Shown here: positions 42,753 to 51,518 of the stretch, one piece after another
How positions within the stretch are numbered: position 1 is the stretch's first letter
Layout: each line of letters begins with the position of its first letter
Assembly (NCBI GenBank): GCA_020634515.1
Contig: JACKBL010000001.1
Span: forward strand, 1,153,683-1,217,682
DNA: 64,000 bases
Origin: Ardenticatenales bacterium
GTDB taxonomy: Bacteria > Chloroflexota > Anaerolineae > Promineifilales > Promineifilaceae
Reading direction: 5' to 3'
Translations under genes and position numbers: made by a program
Notes under the pieces: model-generated
The model's database searches: none
What the model saw: the letters and a program-made list of their open reading frames with translations, nothing else
What the model was told of the DNA's origin: nothing

Positions 42753-44017
42753 AGTCGATTCTGGCTGCCAATATTCCCCACTATTACTACTCCGCCCAGG
42801 CCCTCCAGTCCGCGGGGCATTTGCAGCGGTATATTTGCGCCGTGGGCGTTCGGGGTGAAGCGACCTGGTTGCGCTGGCTGCCTGACTACTGGCGGCGCAA
42901 ACTCCGGGGGCGCGATATTTCGGGGATCGACAGAAATCTGACGACCAGCCTGTGGCTGCCAGAACTCATGCAGCGTGGGTTTCCGCGCCTCGGTGTCATG
43001 TCGTCTGAACGTGGAAACTGGTTGAATAACCATCTGTTTGACCTGGCGGCGCGTCGTCATGTGACCGCCTGTGATGTGTTTCACTTTGTCAGTTCGGTCG
43101 GCCTCTACGCCGCCAGAAAAGCCCGGTCAGTTGGGGCTGTTGTGGTATGTGATGGACGAACCGAATATCCTGATTATCAACGCCGCATTTTGGCGGAGGA
43201 GAATCATCATCTGGGATTGAAAACGGCGATTACTGGTTCGTTGTACGATGGCAAGATCAAACAGGAATATGCGCTGGCGGATTATTTCATCTTGCCATCT
43301 GGTTACGCCAAACGAACGTTTGTGGAAGCAGGATTTGACGAAGAACGCATTTTTGTCCTGCCCTATGGCGTTGATGACGAGATATTTTTTCGAGATGGAT
43401 CGGTTGCCCCGGAACCGGATTCAACATTTCGCATCGTGTATGCCGGTCAGATTGTGCCACGGAAAGGTATTCATTATCTGGTGCGGGCGTTTCAGCAACT
43501 TGCACTGCCAAACACCGAGTTGCTTTTGCTAGGACGAATTGACGACGCTTTTTATCGCTATTTGCGTGGTGTCATTAAGGATGATGCCCGGATCAAATTG
43601 CCGGGCAGTGTGCCCAAGCAGGAATTGCGCAAGAGGTTCAATGCCGCTTCCGTGTTTATCCTGCCATCTCTGTCTGATTCGTGGGGGCTGGTCGTGGCGG
43701 AGGCAATGGCGTGTGGCCTGCCGGTCATTGTCACGGAAAATGTGGGCAGCAAGGAGATGGTGCGCGATGGCGTCGATGGCTTTGTCATCCCCATGCGGTC
43801 CGTGACGGCGATTGTGGAGAAATTATCGCTTTTGTATGACAATCGTGCGCTCCGGCGGCGGATGGCCGAGGCTGCCTGTGACCAGGTGCGGCACTTCACG
43901 TGGGAACGTTATCAGCAAGGGTTGCTGGCGGTCTATGCGGAGATTGAAAGACGTGAGCGTCTGTCTGAAAAATCGGACGGACGTTTGTCTGTGGGCAGGT
44001 CGGGCGTAAATGGATGA
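42749..44017 (+). CDS. Glycosyltransferase family 4
   Basis: 422 residues from ATG 42749. The GT-B C-terminal domain shows FRIVYAGQIVPRKGIHYLVRAF (about residues 227-248), LPNTELLLLGRID, the loop FILPSLSDSWGLVVAEAMACGLPVIVTENVGSKEMV (about 315-350) with the E-x7-E donor motif, and DGFVIP. The N-terminus (ILAANIPHYYYSAQAL) resembles the acceptor domain. It would transfer a hexose or related sugar with retention to the lipid-linked oligosaccharide. It overlaps the neighbours on both sides by 4 and 8 bases. Confidence 0.88.
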   Translation: MKSILAANIPHYYYSAQALQSAGHLQRYICAVGVRGEATWLRWLPDYWRRKLRGRDISGIDRNLTTSLWLPELMQRGFPRLGVMSSERGNWLNNHLFDLAARRHVTACDVFHFVSSVGLYAARKARSVGAVVVCDGRTEYPDYQRRILAEENHHLGLKTAITGSLYDGKIKQEYALADYFILPSGYAKRTFVEAGFDEERIFVLPYGVDDEIFFRDGSVAPEPDSTFRIVYAGQIVPRKGIHYLVRAFQQLALPNTELLLLGRIDDAFYRYLRGVIKDDARIKLPGSVPKQELRKRFNAASVFILPSLSDSWGLVVAEAMACGLPVIVTENVGSKEMVRDGVDGFVIPMRSVTAIVEKLSLLYDNRALRRRMAEAACDQVRHFTWERYQQGLLAVYAEIERRERLSEKSDGRLSVGRSGVNG

Positions 44018-45476
44018 ATTGATTTATTACGGATTGGCCAGTGTGCTGGGGCTGTTAGCGGCGATCATCATCGTCGGTCCGCGGCGTGTGCTGAATCCGC
44101 GACACATGGGCGGATTGTACTTCCTGGTCATGTTTATAACGTATGTGCTGCGCCCCACGTTGGCTTTTGTCGCCGGGGATGGCACGATCTCGTTGGAGCA
44201 TTTGCTGCCGGGCGTTTCCGCGCGCATTCTGGCTAATTTGCAGCCGATGACGACGGCGTTTGTTCTTAGCATGGTGGCTTTTGCCATTGGCTACCGGCTG
44301 GCGCTTCGTTCTGATGGGCGGCGTGCAGGGGAGCGGGAAACGGATACGCCGGATGCGCATTACCGTAAACAGACGGCCCGTTTTGCTCTGTTACTGGTGG
44401 CGATTGGTTACGCCAGTTTCTTTTTGGCGCGGCGTGGGTTCGTGGGATTGGCGGAAAACACTACCAGCATGTTGAATACGGGCGGGGGGAGTGTGTACAC
44501 CAATACGACGGGCTACGTGGAGCTGGCGAACTACCTGGTTATCTCTGGGGCTTTGTTGTTTTATGCCGGCACAAACAAACTCTGGGTAGCCCTTTTCTTA
44601 TCCCTTCCCTGGGCCTACAACCAGATTTACTTTGGCTGGAGCCGCTACATGATCGTCGCCCTCTACGTTGGACTTTTCGGCGTCTGGCTGGTTGCCCCCA
44701 AACCGGCCAAACGCATTTCCTGGCAATCATTCTTGCTCTTCGCCCTGGCTGCTACCGCCCTGTCTTACGTCATTCTCGTGCGCGGAGATCGCTTCTTTTT
44801 GCAGAAAGGCAGTTCTTTTCAGACCGCCGCGCAGCGTTCGCTGGCACAATCGCCGGATGACATTCTGGGGGACCTGGCCGGCTTTGAAGGTTCCTGGTAC
44901 ACCCTGGCGACGTTGTCGGACCGCACGCCAACGTATGGAGCCAACATCGTTTATCAATACTTCATCAAACCCATCCCGCGTCTTCTCTGGCCGGGCAAGC
45001 CCGTGCCCCTCGAGTTCACCTGGAGCCATGTTCTGGGTTTGGCGCAAGGGAACGATCCCCGTCTGGAGTACAACGACGCTATCTGGTGGAGTGGTCCTGT
45101 TAGAGGGTCTATCGGCTATGCCGCGAGTGAAGGCGGCTGGCTGGGTATCATCCTCAATTTTGGCTTTACCGGCATGGTATTGGCCTGGGTCGAACGTCGC
45201 GCTGCCGTGGCGGGAGGCTCCCTCATCTGGTACGGCGTGTACGGTGCGACCTATGCCCTGATTACCGTTCTCGGCCGTATTGACATCTTCCAGGCGGGCT
45301 TGAACCAGTTGTTGCTGTTCTACCTTCCTTACCTGTTCATTCATGGGTGGCTGACCAGAGCGCCGCATATTTCGCGGCGGCGGCAGCGGCAACAACTGCG
45401 CCGTCGCATTGACCAGTACCGATTGTTGCATTGGCAAACAGTGCCGCGGGAAGACCTCCCGGCGGATTCTTCGTGA
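44010..45476 (+). CDS. Wzy-type oligosaccharide repeat-unit polymerase
   Basis: 488 residues with 11-12 hydrophobic helices; ATG 44010 overlaps the previous gene by 8 bases. Features typical of O-antigen polymerases are the long extracytoplasmic loop between late helices, here about residues 255-350 (FLQKGSSFQTAAQRS to EYNDAIWWSGPV), with the GSIGYAASEGGWLGIILNFGFTGMVLAWVERR segment beginning the next helix pair. Wzy joins repeat units on undecaprenyl diphosphate outside the membrane. Sequence is poorly conserved in this family, so the call rests on topology, length and place between Wzx and transferases. Confidence 0.75.
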   Translation: MDELIYYGLASVLGLLAAIIIVGPRRVLNPRHMGGLYFLVMFITYVLRPTLAFVAGDGTISLEHLLPGVSARILANLQPMTTAFVLSMVAFAIGYRLALRSDGRRAGERETDTPDAHYRKQTARFALLLVAIGYASFFLARRGFVGLAENTTSMLNTGGGSVYTNTTGYVELANYLVISGALLFYAGTNKLWVALFLSLPWAYNQIYFGWSRYMIVALYVGLFGVWLVAPKPAKRISWQSFLLFALAATALSYVILVRGDRFFLQKGSSFQTAAQRSLAQSPDDILGDLAGFEGSWYTLATLSDRTPTYGANIVYQYFIKPIPRLLWPGKPVPLEFTWSHVLGLAQGNDPRLEYNDAIWWSGPVRGSIGYAASEGGWLGIILNFGFTGMVLAWVERRAAVAGGSLIWYGVYGATYALITVLGRIDIFQAGLNQLLLFYLPYLFIHGWLTRAPHISRRRQRQQLRRRIDQYRLLHWQTVPREDLPADSS

Positions 45477-45534
45477 TTGCTTTGGGAGCAGGCAAGGTTC
45501 GCCGCCATGCCGGCATTGAGGAACAATAAACTCG

Positions 45535-46731
45535 ATGCGCCTGTCTATCATTTTTACCGAATACTTGCATTACCATGTGGCCCGCTGCCAGGCGCTGTGG
45601 CAAACGGCCACATCCCAGGGACACCAGGTACACCTCTGGTCTTTGCGCGCCGCCGCACCTGAACTGCCGGCATCGGGGTATCATGAACAGTTGCGCGACA
45701 AAGTAAAACTCATTGCACCATCCGCCTCGTTACAGCCCAACAGCCACGAGGCAGCCCGAATGACTTATCGCTGTGCTGATGAGGTTCGTCCCGATGCGAT
45801 CTTGATTCCGGGGTATGCTACGCGCTATGCGCGGGCGCTGCTGCGCTGGTGTCATCACCACGGCGCGGGGGCCGTTCTCATGAGCGAGAGCCGCGCGGCG
45901 GATTTTGCGCGGCAACGCTGGCGTGAGTCGCTCAAGGGGGTGTTGGTGCGCCAGTTTGATGCCGCGCTGGTAGGTGGTCAGCCACATCAACGCTATTTGG
46001 AAGGGTTGGGAATGCCGGCACAAGCCATCTTTGACCGATACGATGTGGTAGACAATGCGTACTGGTCCACCCAGACAGACCGCGCCCGTCAGGAAGCCGC
46101 CACCTGGCGCGCCCGCCTCGGCTTGACCACTCCCTACTTCATGACCGCCAACCGTTTCGTGGAAAAGAAAAACCTGCGGCGGCTCGTGGGCGCATATGCC
46201 CGCTACCGGGCGGCAGTGGCGCAGCCGTGGTCACTGGTGCTGGCGGGGAGCGGTCCGCTGGAGGCGGAGATTCGGCAGGCGGTCGCCGCGCACGGCCTGG
46301 AAGACAGCGTCTTGCTGCCTGGCTATTTACCCACGGAACAACTGGTTCCCTACTTCGCCCTGGCGGAAGCGTTTATCCATCCCAGCCATCATGCGGAGCA
46401 GTGGGGGCTGGTGGTGAATGAAGCAATGGCGGCGGCGCTGCCTGTGCTGGTGAGCAAAACCGTGGGTTGCGTGGAGGACTTGTTGCTGCCACAGGTTACG
46501 GGTTTCACGTTTGATCCATTCAGTGAGGCGGCGATGGCGGATGCGATGATGCTCCTTTCCGCGCTTTCCGCGGCGGAACGGGCGCGCATGGGACGCCGCG
46601 GGCGTGAGCACATCAGCGCGTTTTCGCCACAGACTTTTGCCGAGAACGCGCTGGCGGCGGCGGAGATGGCCAGAGCGCGGCAGGCCAACCGCGGCCGACC
46701 GGCGGCGTGGCCTTCGTTGTTGTGGTGGTAG
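45535..46731 (+). CDS. Glycosyltransferase family 4
   Basis: 398 residues. The acceptor domain begins MRLSIIFTEYLHYHVARCQALW. Donor-site features are TPYFMTANRFVEKKNLRRLVGAY (about residues 199-221), WSLVLAGSGPLEAEIRQAV and the loop FIHPSHHAEQWGLVVNEAMAAALPVLVSKTVGCVEDLL, which contains the E-x7-E-like donor-binding pattern. It belongs to the GT4 retaining transferases, acting in the cytoplasm. It has a 58-base gap to the Wzy gene, and the next GT4 starts 5 bases beyond its stop. Confidence 0.88.
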   Translation: MRLSIIFTEYLHYHVARCQALWQTATSQGHQVHLWSLRAAAPELPASGYHEQLRDKVKLIAPSASLQPNSHEAARMTYRCADEVRPDAILIPGYATRYARALLRWCHHHGAGAVLMSESRAADFARQRWRESLKGVLVRQFDAALVGGQPHQRYLEGLGMPAQAIFDRYDVVDNAYWSTQTDRARQEAATWRARLGLTTPYFMTANRFVEKKNLRRLVGAYARYRAAVAQPWSLVLAGSGPLEAEIRQAVAAHGLEDSVLLPGYLPTEQLVPYFALAEAFIHPSHHAEQWGLVVNEAMAAALPVLVSKTVGCVEDLLLPQVTGFTFDPFSEAAMADAMMLLSALSAAERARMGRRGREHISAFSPQTFAENALAAAEMARARQANRGRPAAWPSLLWW

Positions 46732-46735
46732 AAAA

Positions 46736-47923
46736 ATGCGTGTTTTGAACGTCACATTGGGGTTTTTGCCGGCAATTTCCTGGGGCGGACCCGTCAAAGT
46801 GGTACACCAGAACAGCCTGGAACTGCGGCGGCGCGGCGGCGATGCGCGCATCTGCGCCTCCAACCTGCTTGACAAACACCACCACATCGCTCCCGGCAGC
46901 TTCCAACGCCAGGTTGACGGCCTGCCCGTCCTCTACCTGGACACGCGCCTGCTCCCCTGGTGGCCGGGGACCACCGGTCCCACCTTTCTCTCGCCGGCGG
47001 CGCTGCGCCGCTTGTGGCGCGCCGTGCGTGACGCGGACATCGTCCACATCCACGGCACGCGCAACATGCTCGTGCTGGCGGCGGCCTGGTTTGCCCGCTG
47101 GCAGCGCAAACCGCTGGTCGTCCAACCCCACGGCACGCTGCAATACATCGTCGCCTCGCTGCGCCTGAAGCGGCTCTACGATGCCTTGCTGCTGCGCCCG
47201 CTGCTGCGCCGCGCCGCCGTGGGCATTGCCCTCACCACCAGCGAAGTGGAGCAAATGGCCGCTGCCGGCATACCGCGCGCGCGCATTCGCCCGCTGGCGA
47301 ATGGCCTCAATCCCACGCCGCCGTCACCCGCTGCCGTGCGCGCTTTTCGCGCCCGTCTGGGCGTTGCCGATGATGCGTTTCTCATTCTCTTCCTGGGGCG
47401 GATTAACCGGAAGAAGGGCGCGGATTTGTTGGTGGAGGCGTTTGCGCGCATGCCGGCGTCCATCCGCGCCCACACCCATCTGATCATTGCCGGACCGGAT
47501 GATGGCCAACTGGCCGCCGTGCAGGGACTGACCGCCCGCCTTGACCTGGGCCACGCCGTCGGTTTTCCCGGCCTGATCGCCGCCGCCGACGTGCCCGCCG
47601 CCCTGGCCGCCGCCGACCTGTTTGTCCTCCCCTGCCGCACCGACACCTTTCCCATGGTCCTGGTAGAAGCGTGCGCCGCCGGTGCGCCCATCCTGGTCAC
47701 GGCGACCTGCGAGATGGCCCACCTGCTGGATGGCGTCGCTGCCACCGTCGTGCCCGTGGACGTGGACGCCCTGGCGACGGCCATGCAAGAACTGCTGGCG
47801 GATGAAACGCGCCGCGCCGCCTATCGGCAGGGCGGGCGGCAGTTGTTGCAAACCACTTTTTCCCTGGCCGCCGTCGGCGGGCGATTGGAAGCCATCTACG
47901 CGGAGGCGCGGCAATGGGCATGA
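46736..47923 (+). CDS. Glycosyltransferase family 4
   Basis: 395 residues from ATG 46736. The opening LNVTLGFLPAISWGGPVKVV with GG-P-x-x-V is common in GT4 enzymes. DIVHIHGTRNMLVLAAAW (about 102-119) is the H-x-H-x acceptor region, and VVQPHGTLQ follows. The donor domain shows LILFLGRINRKKGADLLVEAFA (about 215-236), and LFVLPCRTDTFPMVLVEACAAGAPILVTATCEM with E-x7-A-P-I. It is the second of two adjacent GT4 genes, with overlap of 10 bases to the acyltransferase downstream. Confidence 0.88.
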   Translation: MRVLNVTLGFLPAISWGGPVKVVHQNSLELRRRGGDARICASNLLDKHHHIAPGSFQRQVDGLPVLYLDTRLLPWWPGTTGPTFLSPAALRRLWRAVRDADIVHIHGTRNMLVLAAAWFARWQRKPLVVQPHGTLQYIVASLRLKRLYDALLLRPLLRRAAVGIALTTSEVEQMAAAGIPRARIRPLANGLNPTPPSPAAVRAFRARLGVADDAFLILFLGRINRKKGADLLVEAFARMPASIRAHTHLIIAGPDDGQLAAVQGLTARLDLGHAVGFPGLIAAADVPAALAAADLFVLPCRTDTFPMVLVEACAAGAPILVTATCEMAHLLDGVAATVVPVDVDALATAMQELLADETRRAAYRQGGRQLLQTTFSLAAVGGRLEAIYAEARQWA

Positions 47924-48555
47924 GACGCCTGTGGGATGAGGGGCGCGCCGCCCCCTGGAAAGTGGGCAACGAACTGCGCCGCCTGGGGCTGTGGCCGCTG
48001 GCCCGCCTCTATTTTGCCGCGCATGGCGTCGCCTGGGGCGCGGATTGGCGCGTCTACGGCCTGCCCCTCATTCAGCGACAGCGCGGCAGCCGCATCACCA
48101 TTGGCGCGGGGGCGCAAATGCGTAGCTGGCTGTCCGCCAATCCGCTCGGCCCCAACCATCGCGTCATTCTCGCCACCCGCTCCGCCGCCGCCGTTATCGT
48201 GGTTGGTTGCCAGGTGGGGCTGACGGGAACCACGCTCTGCGCGGAAACGGGCATCACCATTGGCGACCGCGTGCGTTTTGGCGCGAATTGCACTGTGGTG
48301 GATACTGATTTTCACCCGCTGGACGCGGCGGCGCGGCTGGCCCGGCCCACGGCGGGCAAGAGCCGCCCCGTGGTGATTGAGGATGACGTGTTTGTGGGGA
48401 TGTCGGTGCTGATTTTGAAGGGGAGCCATATTGGTCGAGGCAGTGTCATTGGCGCGGGCAGCGTGGTGGCGGGGATGATTCCGGCGGGAGTGGTGGCTGC
48501 CGGCAATCCCGCCGTGGTGGTGCGTCGTTTGGAGGATACGGATGCCCGCGCTTGA
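47914..48555 (+). CDS. Hexapeptide-repeat acyltransferase (left-handed beta helix)
   Basis: 213 residues. The repeat units appear as ITIGAGAQM, VILATRSAAAVIVVGCQVGLTGTTLCAE, ITIGDRVRFGANCTVVDTDFHP and, after a loop, VVIEDDVFVGMSVLILKGSHIGRGSVIGAGSVV, GVVAAGNPAVVVRRL. The His in DTDFHP is the usual catalytic base of this family, and the GNPA end is shared with WbbJ/LacA-type O-acetyltransferases. It probably O-acetylates a sugar of the polysaccharide in the cytoplasm. Overlaps both neighbours. Confidence 0.88.
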   Translation: MGMRRLWDEGRAAPWKVGNELRRLGLWPLARLYFAAHGVAWGADWRVYGLPLIQRQRGSRITIGAGAQMRSWLSANPLGPNHRVILATRSAAAVIVVGCQVGLTGTTLCAETGITIGDRVRFGANCTVVDTDFHPLDAAARLARPTAGKSRPVVIEDDVFVGMSVLILKGSHIGRGSVIGAGSVVAGMIPAGVVAAGNPAVVVRRLEDTDARA

Positions 48556-49432
48556 ACGCCTGGCGCAGCGATATTTGCCGCCACCGCTGGCGCGCGGGGC
48601 GAAGCAGGTGGCGGTTTATCCGCGTTATTGGTGGCAGGCGCGGAAATGCCGGCATAGTTATCAACAATTCCATCACCACTACCCGCAACCAATCCTCTTC
48701 GTCGCCGGATTGCCCAAGAGTGGCACCACCTGGCTGGAGCGGATGCTCGCCAGTTATCCCGGTTTCCACCCACTCCTCATCCCCGAGGCCGCCGCCTACG
48801 AACTGCGGCACGGCGGCAGCGACGACTACGATTTGCCCCCAAACTTCTTTCACCGTTTTCGCCAGATGCTCGTCCTCACCAAAATGCACGTCCATGGCTC
48901 CCCACACAACGCGCGTCTGCTGCAAAATGCCGGTCTGAAATACGTCGTCCTCTACCGCGACCTGCGCGACGTGGCCGTCAGCTACACCTTCTACGTGCGC
49001 CAGACCCCCTGGCATCCCGACTATCCCCACTATCGGGCGCTGACCGTTGCCGAAGGGCTGGCCCGCTTTGCCCGCGAACGCCTCCCCGCCTACGCCAATT
49101 GGGTGCGCTCCTGGCAGGCCAACGGCGATCCCCAATTGTGCCTGTTCATTCGTTACGAGGACATGCTGGTGGACACGCCCGGCGTCATGCGCCAGGTGGC
49201 CGACCATTTTGGCCTTGATGCCGGCAACGCAACCATTTCCGCGATTGTCAACCAGCATCAGTTTGCCCGCCTACGGCAACGGGCGGAAACAACCGCGCAA
49301 ACGGGCTTTTATCGCAAGGGCATTTCCGGCGATTGGCAGAATTGTTTTACACCTGATCTGGTAGCAAACTTCAAGAGTCAGATTGGTGAATTCCTGATAA
49401 CATTGGGTTACGAGCCTGATCTGTCGTGGTGA
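48542..49432 (+). CDS. PAPS-dependent sulfotransferase 2
   Basis: 296 residues overlapping the acyltransferase by 14 bases. The 5'-phosphosulfate-binding loop is ILFVAGLPKSGTTWLERMLASYPGF (about residues 51-75), and the 3'-phosphate motif is VVLYRDLRDVAVSYTFYVRQTPW (about 139-161), of the RDxRDxxvS type found in eukaryote-like Sulfotransfer_1 enzymes. LFIRYEDMLVDTPGVMRQVADHFGL is the following helix. It transfers sulfate from PAPS to an acceptor; presence of a second enzyme suggests two sulfated positions. No PAPS-forming gene lies in the window. Confidence 0.9.
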   Translation: MPALERLAQRYLPPPLARGAKQVAVYPRYWWQARKCRHSYQQFHHHYPQPILFVAGLPKSGTTWLERMLASYPGFHPLLIPEAAAYELRHGGSDDYDLPPNFFHRFRQMLVLTKMHVHGSPHNARLLQNAGLKYVVLYRDLRDVAVSYTFYVRQTPWHPDYPHYRALTVAEGLARFARERLPAYANWVRSWQANGDPQLCLFIRYEDMLVDTPGVMRQVADHFGLDAGNATISAIVNQHQFARLRQRAETTAQTGFYRKGISGDWQNCFTPDLVANFKSQIGEFLITLGYEPDLSW

Positions 49433-49604
49433 TATGTTTGTCGAGCCACAGCCAATTGACCGTCATTGTATCTAGCCAGGTGCGACGCACTTCTATGAGG
49501 TGCTGCATCATCAAAACGACGCTCATAAGGGCGCATCCGTTAACATAGCAAGGGCTTCGCTGAGGAATTGACGGATGCGCTGAAAGGGTTCTTAGCGGAC
49601 CCCA

Positions 49605-49791
49605 AGGAACGGAAATTAAACTAGATGACGAAGTCATTCCCTTACCGCTCCTTCAAGCTGACGATGCAATTCCGTATCGAATTTCATCATCAGTCCCAAG
49701 TGGCTGTTCGCAATTAAGTTTGGCGGAATTGCGCGAACAGCTTGTCAGTAACCGTCCGCAAAAAGTGTGAAGTTGTTTTCGGATGGTTACT
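49605..49791 (+). repeat. AB hairpin repeat, copy 7 (intact)
   Basis: Part A (49605-49697) is bounded by AGGAACGG and CAGTCCC, with GATGACGAAGTCATT inside. Part B (49698-49791) has the hairpins GGCTGTTCGC/GCGCGAACAGC and AGTAACCGTCCG/CGGATGGTTACT. It ends 46 bases before the glycosyltransferase start. Before it (49433-49604) a hairpin of GGCGCATCCGTTAA with TTGACGGATGCGC resembles one at 6626-6660. Confidence 0.78.
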
Positions 49792-49836
49792 AAGCGCGTA
49801 GCCGTGCTGTTAATCTATGTCTCGTGGAGGTGCCTA

Positions 49837-51096
49837 TTGCGTATCCTGTTGTTGACGCTTTATTTTGCCCCGGACCCCGCCGCCAATGCCGTCATCATGA
49901 CGGAACTGGCGGAGCAATTGGCCGCGCTCGGTCATGAAGTGACCGTGGTGGCGGCCTTTCCCCACTACGACACCAACCGCATTTGGGACGCTTATCGCGG
50001 CAAACTGGTGCAGCGGGAGCAGCATGGTCCGGTTTGCGTATACCGCACCTACCTCTACGTGCCCGGCAACAAAACCAACATCGTGGGGCGATTGCTCAAC
50101 TATCTCTCGTTTAATCTGCTTTCCGCGCTGGTGGCGGCGTGGCAGCCTCGCCACGATGTGATCCTGGCCCCATCGCCGCCGCTGACGAATGGGATGGGCG
50201 CTTTCTTCGTCAGTCGCCTGCGGGGCATTCCTTATGTCTACAACGTGCAGGATATTTACCCGGATATTGCCATTCGTCTGGGGTTGCTCACCAATCCAAC
50301 CCTGATCCGCCATTTTCGTTGGATGGAGGATTTTGTCTATCGCCATGCGGCGGCGGTGACGGTGCTGTCGGATGGGTTCCGGCGTAATTTGCACCAGAAG
50401 GGCGTGCCGGAGACCAAGCTGGCGGTCATCCCGAACTTCATCGACGTGGATTTTGTGCGTCCGGGCGAGAAGGATAATCCGTTTTCGCGGGCGCATGGTT
50501 GGCAGGAGCGGTTTGTGGTGATGTATGCCGGCAATATCGGCCTCTCCCAAAACCTGCAAAACGTCCTCGCCGCCGCCGCGCTGCTGCAAAACCATCCCCA
50601 GATACACTTCCTCCTTGTCGGCAACGGGGCCGCCAAAGAGTCGCTGCGGCAGCAGGCGCAAGCAATGGCCCTGGATAACGTCACATTCCTTCCTTTTCAG
50701 CCGCGCGAGAGTCTGCCCGACCTATACGCCACCGCCGACGTCTCCCTCGTCAGCCTCAGCCGTGACATCGGCAGCGAAAGCGTCCCCTCCAAAGCCTACA
50801 CCATCATGGCCAGCGGGCGTCCCTTACTGGCCGCCGTCAGCCACGACGCCGAGACACGCCTTCTTGTGCAGCAGGCCAACTGTGGCCTCTGGGTGGACCC
50901 CGATGACCCGGCCGCGTTGGCCGCCGCCGTCCTAAACTTGCGCGACCGGCCCGCGCTACGGGCGGAAATGGGCGTGAATGGTCGCCGATATGTCGAACAA
51001 CACCACGTTCCACACATGGTCGCCCGCCAATATGCCGCCCTCTTGCGGCAATTGGCGCCCCCATCCGCCCTGACCGCGGCGCATCATCATGGATGA
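49837..51096 (+). CDS. Glycosyltransferase family 4, WbuB-like
   Basis: 419 residues from TTG 49837; GGAGG five bases before it decides the start, and the extra upstream residues are dropped. The N-terminus MRILLLTLYFAPDPAANAVI and TELAEQLAALGHEVTVVAAFPHYD are typical of WbuB/colanic-type transferases. Donor-site motifs: FVVMYAGNIGLSQNLQNVLAAA, LLVGNGAAKESL and VSLVSLSRDIGSESVPSKAYTIMASGRPLLAAV (about 300-332) with the VPSK-x-Y element of this subgroup. The role is transfer of an N-acetylhexosamine-type or other sugar to the growing glycan. It is separated from the main operon by an AB repeat and so may have its own promoter. Confidence 0.88.
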   Translation: MRILLLTLYFAPDPAANAVIMTELAEQLAALGHEVTVVAAFPHYDTNRIWDAYRGKLVQREQHGPVCVYRTYLYVPGNKTNIVGRLLNYLSFNLLSALVAAWQPRHDVILAPSPPLTNGMGAFFVSRLRGIPYVYNVQDIYPDIAIRLGLLTNPTLIRHFRWMEDFVYRHAAAVTVLSDGFRRNLHQKGVPETKLAVIPNFIDVDFVRPGEKDNPFSRAHGWQERFVVMYAGNIGLSQNLQNVLAAAALLQNHPQIHFLLVGNGAAKESLRQQAQAMALDNVTFLPFQPRESLPDLYATADVSLVSLSRDIGSESVPSKAYTIMASGRPLLAAVSHDAETRLLVQQANCGLWVDPDDPAALAAAVLNLRDRPALRAEMGVNGRRYVEQHHVPHMVARQYAALLRQLAPPSALTAAHHHG

Positions 51097-51112
51097 AAAA
51101 AAGGGATTACGA

Positions 51113-51316
51113 AGGAGCGGAGTGACTATACAGGTCATCTGCCCAGATTGGACCAATTTGCTCTGGTTGAATCTTATTGATGTCTACAAAATTGGTCCAA
51201 TCTCTCGGAGACGTGAATAGTTACGGAGCGGAAATCAAATAAGACAACGAAGTTGTCTCCTCACCGTTCCTGCAAACTGACGATACAGTTTCGTATCTTA
51301 TTTCATCGCCACTCCT
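51113..51316. repeat. A-type repeat with family C element inserted at its end
   Basis: The A repeat (GGAGCGGAAATCAAATAAGA to CATCGCCACTCCT, 51225-51316) is preceded by the C element, and GGAGCGGA occurs on both sides of that element as the target duplication. The rest of the 422-base gap (51317-51518) holds an inverted pair CTTCCCGGAAG at 51391 and CTTCCGGGAAG at 51457, and no gene. Confidence 0.75.
51122..51224 (+). mobile_element. 103-bp MITE-like element (family C), copy 5
   Basis: Same ends and interior as the other four copies. The perfect 8-base direct repeat GGAGCGGA flanks it, being the first bases of an A repeat, so the element has landed in that repeat. Confidence 0.88.
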
Positions 51317-51518
51317 TGATTGCGGCCAGCCACTAACCTCAAAGGTCTTCATGAATTTTACAGAAATGGGTGGCTATTTATGACCCCCTTCCCGGAAGTT
51401 GTTTTGATGCTAGATGACGGGAATGGTGAGACGCTTTGGGCCTGTGGTCCAGCTTCCGGGAAGGTCTCTTGGACCATGATTGTAACTATACCTACAAGGT
51501 GTTTTCGGAGGAGACCCC

